From NCBI GenBank assembly GCA_040902925.1, contig JBBDWJ010000137.1:1-34112 (forward strand): a stretch of 34,112 nucleotides of DNA, in the 5' to 3' direction. Of the stretch, positions 1 through 7,920 are shown piece after piece. This DNA comes from JBBDWJ01 sp040902925. GTDB lineage: Bacteria; Acidobacteriota; Terriglobia; Bryobacterales; UBA6623. Each line of letters opens with the position of its first letter. Positions within the stretch are counted from its first letter, which is position 1. Position numbers and translations under genes: made by a program. The notes below the pieces were generated by a model, which saw nothing but the letters and a program-made list of their open reading frames with translations, had not been told where the DNA came from and did not search any database.

Positions 1-155
1 CCAAAATCTCCGTCTCAGTGCGCCCCAGCCGGAAAACCGCGCGCCGGCTGTTCCCGGCCCGAACCGCACGGGACCGAACAACACCGACCCGAACCGCACC
101 GGCCCGAACGGCACAGTCCCCGCCCGTGAACTGCCGACGGGGACTGCCGACGGGA

Positions 156-230
156 CTGCCGACGGGGACAGTCACCCGACCACCGAAGTTCGGGCGGTCA
201 CACAAGATAGCGTGCCGGGTGACTGTCCCC
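156..230 (+). repeat. REP-like element, copy A
   Basis: This 75-bp unit has its own terminal inverted repeat: it contains ggggacagtcacccg near the left end and cgggtgactgtcccc at the right end, a perfect 15-base complement. It can therefore fold as a long hairpin with an internal segment containing ttcgggcggtcacacaagat. The same unit recurs in opposite orientation at 509-583 with two mismatches. The structure resembles a REP/REPIN or small MITE. No transposase is in the window, so mobilisation in trans is inference. Confidence 0.75.
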
Positions 231-508
231 TCCGCACCCAAAACAGGTCCGCGAGCGGAACGCAGAACATCATGGAGAGTGCAGCAACCCGGAAATCTCG
301 ACAGGCAAGCCCGCTGCAGGTAGCCAGGCGGACCAATCGCCAGCCGGCGCAACAGCCCAACAGCCGGCGGCCGGGTGACGCTCCCCGTCAAGCTCAACCC
401 AAGCCAAACAAGCGGGATAGGAAAACGCCCCAAACCCAAAATGGCGAAGCCAACTCAAGCGCGCCAAACGAACCCAATTCTGGAAACTTAAGCGGATGAA
501 CTGCCGAC

Positions 509-583
509 GGGGACAGTCAGCCGGCACGCAATCTTGTGTGACCGCCCGAACTTCGGTGGTCGGGTGACTGTCCCCGTCGGCAG
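509..583 (-). repeat. REP-like element, copy B (inverted)
   Basis: This is the reverse complement of copy A at 156-230, matching 73 of 75 bases by eye. The ctgccgacggggacagtc flank appears on both sides of this copy (501-518 and, inverted, 566-583), so it is slightly more symmetric than copy A. Together the two copies could pair into a very long stem enclosing about 280 bases that contain no credible gene. Confidence 0.75.
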
Positions 584-673
584 TTCTGTCCCCGTCGGCA
601 ATTCGGGTGACTTCGCCGTCGGCGGTTTTCCGTCGGTATTCCGTCGGTGAGATGGTGACGCGCCCCGCGCAGC

Positions 674-2008
674 TCAGCGCGCGCGGGCCGCGACTACGCT
701 GAAACCGGCGACTTGGTCTTGGGCGATTTCGGCTCTCACGACAGCCTCGAAAAACTTCGGCAGGGGGCTGCCGAGGTGTGTTTCGAGTTGCTCGACGCCT
801 TCCTCTGAAGTCAAAAGACCTATGCCCGCCCAGCTTGCTATCGCGGTCAGTCCGTCGCAAACAACGATGCGCAGATCCGGAGTTCGGCCCGGCAGCCAGG
901 CCACCAGAGCATGGTCAGCGCGGCGCTCCTGCGTCGCTTCGTTGAACTCCAGCGTGTACTGAGCCGCTTCGCCCGATTCGGGCCTTAGGTTGAGGATCGA
1001 TGGCTGTTTTGGGGACTTATATCCATACTCGCCGGCTTGCATCTGAAAATGCTCCAGTTTGCGGTTCAGGATGTTTAGCCCCTGGATGTTGCCCAGCACG
1101 AGGTTCCGGTTCTCCCCGTCGCCGGCGGTGAATAATCTTCCCGGCCGCATCTGGAAGGTACGCGCCGAACCCCAAAAAAGGGCGGTCAGCGCCTGGGTCT
1201 GATAGACCTGGCCAACGCTGGCATAGGTCCAGTTGAAGATGACCGGCCCCACCGATTCGGGGATATCCACGTTCACGTAGCGGTGCAGCTCCTGAGGAGA
1301 GATCACGCCGGTTCCTGTCGGCGCGGTCAGCGGGCCGCTATAGCGCAACAGCAGTTTGTCGTTCGAAAGGAACAGTGGATTCCAGAAAACAACCGTGGTC
1401 GGGGCCGCGCCCTCGCGGAGAAACGGCTCCCAGAGCAAGCGGACGTTTGGAGCGGGGGCGGCGGCCGAGATCTGTTCCGCCCGCGAGAACAGCGGGTTTC
1501 CGCCGAAAGCCAGAAATCCCAGCCCGAGGCCTGCCAACAGGCCCAGCCCAACCCACGCCGCCACCGGCAGCGCCGGCCATTTCGCCTCCGGTTTTTGCTC
1601 CGCCATCGGCGGCGTCGTGCTCTGGTCGGATTGCCTTCGCAGGAACTGGGGGACGTAGGAACCGGGAGGGATTTCGATGATCCAGGGGTCACCCTGGCCG
1701 GGACCGCCGTAGTATTTCGCGAGCTTGCGGCGCAGGCGGTGCGCCTGCACCCGGACCACCGTGTCGACCCGATTGTCGAAGTCGTCCCGGCGTCCGAAAA
1801 CCTCGGTCGCGATGGTGGTCTCTTTGAGGCTTTCCTCCCGGCCTTCGATGGTGGCGGTGACGATGAACCTGAGCAGGGTATGGAGGTTGTGGGAGGCCTT
1901 CAGGACATCGGAGTTGAGGACCCGGTCTAGCTGCTCGTCCAACTCCGCCGGAGTAGGCTCTTCCCCTCCGACAGCCTGGACACCGGCTTCTCCAACCAAC
2001 GACGCCAT
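674..2008 (-). CDS. Membrane-anchored winged-helix regulatory protein with extracytoplasmic sensor domain
   Basis: This 444-residue protein has three parts. Residues about 25-123 match a DNA-binding winged-helix type seen at the N-terminus of acidobacterial and rhizobial regulators: LLRFIV, SLKETTIATEVFGRR, DFDNRVDTVVRVQAHRLRRK and IEIPPGSYVPQF are visible. Residues about 145-169 form one transmembrane helix rich in Gly, Leu and Ala. Residues 170-444 should lie outside the membrane and include a NLVLGNIQGLN segment; I do not recognise a ligand fold there. The topology resembles CadC/ToxR-type one-component regulators, which bind DNA from the membrane. It is transcribed divergently from the PSD1 gene at 2310, so it may regulate that gene or itself; this is inference. 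The ATG at 2008 is the first plausible start. The target and signal are unknown. Confidence 0.8.
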   Translation of the reverse strand: MASLVGEAGVQAVGGEEPTPAELDEQLDRVLNSDVLKASHNLHTLLRFIVTATIEGREESLKETTIATEVFGRRDDFDNRVDTVVRVQAHRLRRKLAKYYGGPGQGDPWIIEIPPGSYVPQFLRRQSDQSTTPPMAEQKPEAKWPALPVAAWVGLGLLAGLGLGFLAFGGNPLFSRAEQISAAAPAPNVRLLWEPFLREGAAPTTVVFWNPLFLSNDKLLLRYSGPLTAPTGTGVISPQELHRYVNVDIPESVGPVIFNWTYASVGQVYQTQALTALFWGSARTFQMRPGRLFTAGDGENRNLVLGNIQGLNILNRKLEHFQMQAGEYGYKSPKQPSILNLRPESGEAAQYTLEFNEATQERRADHALVAWLPGRTPDLRIVVCDGLTAIASWAGIGLLTSEEGVEQLETHLGSPLPKFFEAVVRAEIAQDQVAGFSVVAARAR

Positions 2009-2080
2009 ACAACGAGCATCCTGGCAGCGGTTGTGGCGCTGTCCACGGCCAGTATATGCGCCTTCCGGGGTCGATGCAAC

Positions 2081-2104
2081 GTGTTAAACCCTTTTTTTTA
2101 ACAC
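2081..2104. promoter_or_regulatory. Candidate operator: perfect 8-bp inverted repeat
   Basis: GTGTTAAA (2081-2088) and TTTAACAC (2097-2104) form a perfect inverted repeat around an 8-base T-rich spacer. It lies in the divergent intergenic region, 73 bases upstream of the regulator start and about 205 bases upstream of the PSD1 start, so it could be an operator for either gene. A transcriptional terminator is less likely because no gene converges here. A related palindrome, tgttaaggttaaca, occurs at 17441-17454. Confidence 0.4.
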
Positions 2105-2309
2105 AACTTGAAGCATTCTTTAACTTGTGCTCCACGATGACCGCTGTTAGGCTTACCGTGGATACGCCGGCCTGTTCTGAAACGGGCCGTGAGGGTGAGT
2201 TACTGCGCCAGAGTGCGCGAGAGTACGGTTCCGGATCCATTGGGATCGGCCTTTGCCCACGTTTGGCGAAATGCCTCACCCGGAGACACGCGGGTACCAA
2301 GAGGTAACT

Positions 2310-4871
2310 ATGGCGGAATCAGTGGTTCAGGGGATGTGTCGCTCCGTTTGGGTTCGCCCGGTTCTGCTGGCGGCGCTGCTTTCTCTCCCCCTGAACGCCC
2401 AGTTCTTCACTCGTGCCCCGATGTGGCAGCACGAGATCCTGCCGGTCCTCCAAAAAAATTGCGTGAACTGCCATGGCGGCGAGCACACCATGGCGGAGCT
2501 GGACCTCACCAAGTTTGACAGCGTCCTCAAGGGCGGCGTGAGCGGGCCGCCAATCACCCCGGGCCATCCCGAGATGAGCCTGATGTGGACGATGATCGAA
2601 AGCGGCAAGATGCCGGTGGGCGGCGAGTTGAGCGCAGCCGAAAAACAGCTCCTCAAGGCCTGGATCGAGAACGGCACGTTCCCCTCCAAGGAAAAACTGG
2701 ACGACGACCGCAAAGCGCTCAAGATCACCCCGGAAGCCCGCCAGTTCTGGTCCTTCCAAAAGCCGGTCAAGACGCCCCTGCCGCAGGTCGACAACAACGA
2801 TCAGGTGATTACGCCGATCGACGCCTTCGTGCTGGCGAAGCTGGAGCAGAAGGGCTGGAATCTGCAGCCCGAGGCCGACCGCCGCACGCTGATCCGGCGG
2901 GCCTATTTCGACCTGATCGGATTGCCGCCGACGCCCGAAGAAGTGACGGCCTTCGTCGAGGACAAATCGCCGGACGCCTACAAGAAAGTAATCGACCACT
3001 TGCTTGCCTCCCCACATTACGGTGAGCGCTGGGGCCGCCATTGGCTGGATGTTGGCGGATATTCGGATTCGGTGGGGGATGCCGGCGACGCGTTTCGGCC
3101 GGTCTCCTTCAAGTACCGCAACTACGTCATCGAGGCGTTCAACAAGAACAAGCCTTTCGATCAGTTTGTCATTGAGCAGTTAGCCGGAGACCAACTCGTC
3201 AACTGGGAGCCGCGAACCAGGCCGGCGCCCGGCCAGCTCGAAGCGCTGACCGCCACCGGGTTCACCCGCCTGACCGCCGACATCACCGACAACCAGTCGA
3301 TTTACCAGGTGGACAAATGGTTTGACGCCCTCCAGAAGTCCACCGAGACCTCGACGAAGGCGTTTCTGGGACTGACGATCGGCTGCGCGCGCTGCCACGA
3401 CCACAAATTCGATCCGATTCTGCAGGAGGACTATTACAAGCTGACGGCGTCGTTCCACGCGGCCTACGACACGTCGAATTGGCTGGCGACGAACCTTAGA
3501 AATGAACCGTGGCCGAGCCGCTACATCCTGGACATGCCCCAGGACCAACGAGAGACGTGGATCAAGCAGGTGTCGGACAAAAAGCAGCGCGGCGTTGCCG
3601 GCGACCGCCGCTACTTCGACAGGACGCTGCGCATGGTGCGCAAGCAGATCGAAGACGGCCGCATGCTGAGCTCTATCACCGACTATTATGCGGACGAGCT
3701 GCCCGCCAGTAGCAAATTCACCCATGAGCAGGTGCAGAAGATGTTCGCCGAGAACGACGGGCTCAGCGACGAACAGTTGTTCGAGATATTCCCCAAGCTC
3801 GGCAAGGAAGCCGCGGAGATCCAGAGGGCCAAGGACGCCGAGGTTGAACCGAATTACGTTTGGGCGCTGTGGGATATGTCGAAGGAGGCGTCCCCCACCT
3901 ACCTATTGCTGCGAGGCAACTATCTGACCCCTGGGCCGGTCGTGGAGCCTGGCATTCTCACGGTTCTTGACGACCCGAACACGCCATTCCAGTTTCCCGA
4001 TCCTGCCGAGCACCCCGACTGGCACCATACCGGCAGGCGGCTGACCCTTGCGAAATGGCTCACCGAACCGGACCATCCGCTGACGGGCCGGGTGTTCGTC
4101 AATCGCCTGTGGCAGTGGCATTTTGGGGACGGGATCGTGCGGTCGGTGGACGATTTTGGCGCCATGGGATCGCGTCCGACGCATCCCGAGCTGCTCGACT
4201 GGCTGGCGGTCGATTTCGTCGAAGGCGGCTGGGACATCAAGCGGATGCACCGGCTGATCATGCTCTCGGCGGTGTACCGCCAGGGTTCGTCGGAGGATCC
4301 GGAAAAGATCGCGCAGGACCCGGAAGACAAACTGCTGTGGCGCAAGGCCCCGTTGCGGCTGGAGGCGGAAACGCTTCGTGATTCGATGCTCGCGGTCAGC
4401 GGCTTGCTGAATAAGACGATGTTCGGCGAGTTCGATCCGATCCAGGAAGCGCGCGATGGCCAGTGGCTTCCCGATGAAGAAGGCCCGCAGAACCGCCGCA
4501 GCGTATATCTGGCGCAGTCGCGGACCCGGCCGATCGGATTCCTGGATGCGTTCGATATGCCGTCGATGACCCAGGACAGCGTGGCCAAGCGCTTCCGTTC
4601 GACCAGGCCCACACAGGCGCTTGTGCTGTTGAACAATCCGCTGGTCCGGCAAGTCAGCACGGCGCTGGCGGATCGCGCACTGGAAGAGAAGGGCGGCGAA
4701 GTCAACGCGGCCCTGGAGCGGGCGTTTGAATTGGCCTACTCACGCAAGCCGAGCGCGCAGGAGCTCGAGGCGGCCCGCAACTTGCTGTCTTCGGCCGGCG
4801 ATCAGAAGGCCGGGCTGCGGCTTTTTGTTCAGGCCATGCTGGGCGCGAACGATTTCCTCTACAGCTATTGA
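2310..4871 (+). CDS. PSD1/DUF1549-DUF1553 cytochrome c domain protein
   Basis: This 853-residue protein belongs to the large family described first in planctomycetes. I chose the ATG at 2310 because gaggt (2301-2305) precedes it and it starts a normal signal peptide (hydrophobic core about residues 17-28, likely cleavage after LNA at 30). A cytochrome-c-like haem motif CVNCH is at residues 51-55. DUF1549 (PSCyt2) spans about 168-372 and ends in the family hallmark GCARCHDHKFDPI with a second CxxCH. DUF1553 (PSD1) spans about 590-845 and the protein ends in the typical GANDFLYSY. It should be secreted or periplasmic. Proteins of this type nearly always pair with a DUF1501 gene, as here (88 bases downstream). 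A polysaccharide-degradation role has been proposed for the family, but no reaction is established. It is complete, with no visible defects. Confidence 0.93.
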   Translation: MAESVVQGMCRSVWVRPVLLAALLSLPLNAQFFTRAPMWQHEILPVLQKNCVNCHGGEHTMAELDLTKFDSVLKGGVSGPPITPGHPEMSLMWTMIESGKMPVGGELSAAEKQLLKAWIENGTFPSKEKLDDDRKALKITPEARQFWSFQKPVKTPLPQVDNNDQVITPIDAFVLAKLEQKGWNLQPEADRRTLIRRAYFDLIGLPPTPEEVTAFVEDKSPDAYKKVIDHLLASPHYGERWGRHWLDVGGYSDSVGDAGDAFRPVSFKYRNYVIEAFNKNKPFDQFVIEQLAGDQLVNWEPRTRPAPGQLEALTATGFTRLTADITDNQSIYQVDKWFDALQKSTETSTKAFLGLTIGCARCHDHKFDPILQEDYYKLTASFHAAYDTSNWLATNLRNEPWPSRYILDMPQDQRETWIKQVSDKKQRGVAGDRRYFDRTLRMVRKQIEDGRMLSSITDYYADELPASSKFTHEQVQKMFAENDGLSDEQLFEIFPKLGKEAAEIQRAKDAEVEPNYVWALWDMSKEASPTYLLLRGNYLTPGPVVEPGILTVLDDPNTPFQFPDPAEHPDWHHTGRRLTLAKWLTEPDHPLTGRVFVNRLWQWHFGDGIVRSVDDFGAMGSRPTHPELLDWLAVDFVEGGWDIKRMHRLIMLSAVYRQGSSEDPEKIAQDPEDKLLWRKAPLRLEAETLRDSMLAVSGLLNKTMFGEFDPIQEARDGQWLPDEEGPQNRRSVYLAQSRTRPIGFLDAFDMPSMTQDSVAKRFRSTRPTQALVLLNNPLVRQVSTALADRALEEKGGEVNAALERAFELAYSRKPSAQELEAARNLLSSAGDQKAGLRLFVQAMLGANDFLYSY

Positions 4872-4872
4872 G

Positions 4873-4925
4873 GCGAGCAGGCGCTATTAAAGCGAGCAGG
4901 AGCTATTCAGGAAACGAGCAGGAAT
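4873..4925 (+). repeat. Short imperfect tandem repeat between PSD1 and DUF1501 genes
   Basis: Three imperfect copies of a unit beginning gcgagcagg follow the PSD1 stop codon: gcgagcaggcgctatt (4873-4888), gcgagcaggagctatt (4892-4907) and acgagcaggaat (4914-4925). The spacing is about 19-22 bases. It lies within the presumed transcript. No function is evident; replication slippage is the simplest explanation. Confidence 0.6.
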
Positions 4926-4959
4926 CAGAACAGGCATCGGGAGCCACGGGAGAATTGTG

Positions 4960-6396
4960 ATGAAGAGATTTTTGACGCGCCGGGAAGCCCTGAGACAAAC
5001 GGCCGGCGGCTTTGGCGCCCTGGCGGCGGGCTGGATGATGCAGCGCGACGGCGCGTTCGCGTCGGAAAGCGCTCCGGGGATGATCTACGATCTGACGCCG
5101 AAAGCGCCGCATATCGCTCCCAAAGCCAAGAACGTCATCTTCATTTACATCAGCGGCGGGGCCAGCACGATCGACATGTTCGATCCGAAGCCCACGCTCG
5201 AAAAATATAACGGCCAGCCGGCGCCGTTTGAAATCAAGGGCCGCAGGATCAACGGCTCGCAGGAAGTGATGGCCAGCCCGTGGTCGTTCAAAAAATATGG
5301 CCAGAGCGGACGCCCGGTCTCGGAGCTGCTGCCGCACTTCCCGAAGGTTGTGGATGACGTCGCCTTCGTGAAGTCGATGACCACCGACCGCATCGACCAT
5401 TCGACGGCGCAGTTCACGTTTGTCACCGGGCGCGGCTTCACCGGGTTTCCTGCACTCGGCTCGTGGGTGGCTTACGGGCTTGGCACCGAGAACCAGAACC
5501 TGCCGGCGTTCATCGCGATGGAGACCGGATCGGCAACGATCGGGTCGCGCACGTATTCATCAGCGTGGCTGCCGCCGGTCTTCGGCGGAACCAAGATGGA
5601 GACCGACCCCGGCGCGCCGATGTTCGATATCCGGCGGCCTGAGGACGTCAGTCTCGACGACCAGGGCAGGGTATTGGACGCGGTCGCCGCGTTGAACCGC
5701 GCGCAGATGCAGGCGAAGAACGTGCGGTTCGACCACGAGTTCGAGGCGCGCATCAAAAACTATGAACTGGCCGCGCGGATGCAGCTCGAAGCGATGAAGG
5801 TCGCCGACATTTCCAAAGAGACCGAAGCGACCAAAAACCTTTACGGAATGGATGACCCGATCTCAAAGGACTTCGGCAACCGCTGCCTGCTGGCCCGCAG
5901 GCTGGTCGAGAGCGGCGTGCGGTTCGTGCAGATCATCAGCGGCACTGGCGGCGGAAGCGGCTGGGATACGCACAGCAATATCCAAGGCGCGCTGCCGGGC
6001 CTTTGCCATTCCATCGATAAGCCGATGGCCGGACTGCTTACGGATTTGAAGTCCCGCGGCATGCTGGAAGACACGCTCGTGGTGTGGTCGTCGGAATTCG
6101 GACGGCTGCCGACGATCGAAGCCCGCAGCGGCGACCCCGGGCGCGATCACAACCCGTACGGATTCAATATGTGGATGGCCGGCGCCGGCGTCGCCCCGGG
6201 CGTTGACTACGGCATGACGGATGATCTGGGTTACGCGGCTGTTCCTGAATACGCCGTGACCCACAGCCATATTCATGCCACCGTCCTGCACCTGGTGGGA
6301 CTGGATTACAAGAAGCTGACCTACAAGTATGAGGGCCGCGACGAATCGCTGGTAGGCGTCAACCCGGCCCGCATCGTGACCGAGATCCTCGCATAG
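4960..6396 (+). CDS. DUF1501 family protein
   Basis: This 478-residue protein of the DUF1501 family is the usual genomic partner of PSD1 proteins. Its N-terminus reads TRREALRQTAGG followed by a hydrophobic stretch, which looks like a twin-arginine or Sec signal with RR in the n-region. The fold belongs to the alkaline-phosphatase/sulfatase-like superfamily. Visible family motifs are IYISGGASTIDMFDPKP near residue 60, GSGWDTHSN near 332, and VVWSSEFGRLP followed by GRDHNP near 375-396. I prefer ATG 4960 (ggga at 4948-4951 upstream) over the adjacent GTG at 4957. The gene follows the PSD1 gene with no obvious promoter between, so co-transcription is likely. An extracytoplasmic hydrolase-like role is inferred; the substrate is unknown. 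Confidence 0.92.
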   Translation: MKRFLTRREALRQTAGGFGALAAGWMMQRDGAFASESAPGMIYDLTPKAPHIAPKAKNVIFIYISGGASTIDMFDPKPTLEKYNGQPAPFEIKGRRINGSQEVMASPWSFKKYGQSGRPVSELLPHFPKVVDDVAFVKSMTTDRIDHSTAQFTFVTGRGFTGFPALGSWVAYGLGTENQNLPAFIAMETGSATIGSRTYSSAWLPPVFGGTKMETDPGAPMFDIRRPEDVSLDDQGRVLDAVAALNRAQMQAKNVRFDHEFEARIKNYELAARMQLEAMKVADISKETEATKNLYGMDDPISKDFGNRCLLARRLVESGVRFVQIISGTGGGSGWDTHSNIQGALPGLCHSIDKPMAGLLTDLKSRGMLEDTLVVWSSEFGRLPTIEARSGDPGRDHNPYGFNMWMAGAGVAPGVDYGMTDDLGYAAVPEYAVTHSHIHATVLHLVGLDYKKLTYKYEGRDESLVGVNPARIVTEILA

Positions 6397-6431
6397 CGCG
6401 CCTGATTGCCTGTTTCTGACGCGCTCACTCA

Positions 6432-6463
6432 GGGCGAGGCGGCAAGCCATATCCGCCTCGCCC
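6432..6463. terminator. Bidirectional terminator-like hairpin
   Basis: GGGCGAGGCGG (6432-6442) and CCGCCTCGCCC (6453-6463) are perfect 11-base complements around a 10-base loop. They sit midway between two converging genes, the DUF1501 protein ending at 6396 and the efflux lipoprotein ending at 6499. The plus-strand tail is actttct rather than a strong T-run, so termination efficiency is uncertain, but the position fits a shared terminator. Confidence 0.75.
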
Positions 6464-6498
6464 ACTTTCTAAACCTATTCGGAAGCAGCGGATCTGTT

Positions 6499-7920
6499 TC
6501 AGCTCCAGCCGCCGCCAAGCGCGCGGTAGAGCTGCACGATGGAATCCAACTCGCGCTGCCGAAGGCGCGCCAGCGTAAGATCCCCCACGAACAGATTGCG
6601 GTCCGCGTCCAGAACCTGCAGATAGCTGTCGAGGCCGCCGCGATAGCGCAGAGTCGAAAGCCGCTGTGTTTCGCGGAGGGCGTTGACAAGCAGCTCCTGC
6701 TGCTCGCGCTGCTCGACGGTCTTGCGGTAGCCGATCAGCGAGTCCGAAACCTCGCCAAAGGCGTTCTGGATGGCCTTCTCGTATCGCAGGAGCATTTCGC
6801 GCTGCTGCGCTTCCGTGAAACGGACGTTCGAGCGGATGCGGCCGGCGTTGAAGATCGGCAGCGTGATTCCGGGCGCAAAATTCCAGAAGCGGGCCGGCCC
6901 GGTGAACAGGTCGGAAAGAGAGCGGCTCTGTCCGCCGAGGAAGCCGGTGAGGCTGATCTGCGGAAAATACTGCGCGCGCGCCGCTCCGATCCTGGCGTTG
7001 GCGGCGATCAAGATTGCTTCGGCTTCCCGGATGTCGGGGCGGCGTTCGAGTAGCGACGACGGCAGCCCGGGCGGCACTTGCGGAGGCTCGAAGTCTTCGA
7101 GCGCCCGGCCGCGTGGGATATCGCCGGGGTTGTTGCCCAGCAGCAGACTGAGCGCGTTCTCGGTCTGCGCGAGGGCGCGTTCAATGCTGGCGATCTCGGC
7201 GGTGGCGGTGTAGAGGAACTGCTCCGCCTGGCTTACGTCGAGGCCGGTGGCGACTCCCTGAGTACGGCGTAACTGCGTGAGCCGCAGGCCGTCTTCGGCG
7301 ACGGTGCGAGTCTTGCGCGCGATCTCCAATTCGAGATCGAGCTCGCGCAGCAGGAAGTAAGTTCCCGTCACGTCACTGATCAGCGTGGTCGTCACGCCGT
7401 GGCGGGCTTCTTCGGTGGCCAGGTACTCGGCGCGGGCTGATTCCTTCAGGCGGCGCAGCCGTCCCCACACGTCGAGCTCCCAGCCCAACGTGAAGCCGGC
7501 CTGGGTATAGCTGACGTCGAGGTTCGTACCCTTGGGGATAAACGGGATGGCGCCGGCGGATGAACCGCGATTGGCGACAAACTGTGCGTCGGCGCTGAGG
7601 GTCGGGAACAGATCCGAGCGCGAGATGCCGAGTTGCGCGCGCGCCTGGAGAACACGCTCGGTGGCGATGCGCAGGTCGAAGTTCTGCTCGAGCGCCGTGG
7701 TGACAAGTTCCTTCAGCACCTGGTCTTCGAACAGATCGAACCACTTTTCGTCGGCCAAAGAACGGCCGCCGGTTTCACCCGGCGCCGGCGAAGCCCCGGG
7801 GCCGCGAAATTCCGTCGGAACCTCCACGACCGGCCGCTTGTAGTTGGGTCCCACCGCGCAGGACGCCGAAAGCAACGAAAGCGTCAGCACAATGCCCACG
7901 GGAAAAAGGATCGGTTTCAT
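6499..7920 (-). CDS. RND efflux outer-membrane lipoprotein (NodT/OprM family)
   Basis: This 473-residue protein of the outer-membrane efflux (TolC-like) family forms the exit duct of the tripartite pump. The start at 7920 gives a lipoprotein signal with lipobox LSASC, lipidated Cys at residue 21, followed by AVGPNYKRP, a signature of NodT/OprM-type lipoproteins. Two repeated outer-membrane efflux domains follow; ERRPDIREAEA near the middle and RARLRQRELDSIVQLYRALGG at the very end (split here only for description) are typical. The start codon overlaps the stop of the pump gene in an ATGA junction, so translation is probably coupled. An open frame continues upstream to 8502 but it only shadows the pump gene. 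The protein looks intact although the pump gene is interrupted. Confidence 0.93.
   Translation of the reverse strand: MKPILFPVGIVLTLSLLSASCAVGPNYKRPVVEVPTEFRGPGASPAPGETGGRSLADEKWFDLFEDQVLKELVTTALEQNFDLRIATERVLQARAQLGISRSDLFPTLSADAQFVANRGSSAGAIPFIPKGTNLDVSYTQAGFTLGWELDVWGRLRRLKESARAEYLATEEARHGVTTTLISDVTGTYFLLRELDLELEIARKTRTVAEDGLRLTQLRRTQGVATGLDVSQAEQFLYTATAEIASIERALAQTENALSLLLGNNPGDIPRGRALEDFEPPQVPPGLPSSLLERRPDIREAEAILIAANARIGAARAQYFPQISLTGFLGGQSRSLSDLFTGPARFWNFAPGITLPIFNAGRIRSNVRFTEAQQREMLLRYEKAIQNAFGEVSDSLIGYRKTVEQREQQELLVNALRETQRLSTLRYRGGLDSYLQVLDADRNLFVGDLTLARLRQRELDSIVQLYRALGGGWS

Larger units (their letters stand above)
1..673. other. Non-coding segment with REP-like elements
   Basis: No convincing gene is present. 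Open frames here have arginine/proline/threonine-rich translations, lack ribosome binding sites and cross the repeats, so I treat them as composition artefacts. Bases about 57-115 are a degenerate array of ccgaac/accga units. Bases 131-170 contain three close copies of ctgccgacggg. Two inverted 75-bp REP-like elements lie at 156-230 and 509-583, and bases 584-650 hold further decayed gtcggc/ccgtcggt units. The 3' end of the minus-strand regulator begins at 674. Confidence 0.6.
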
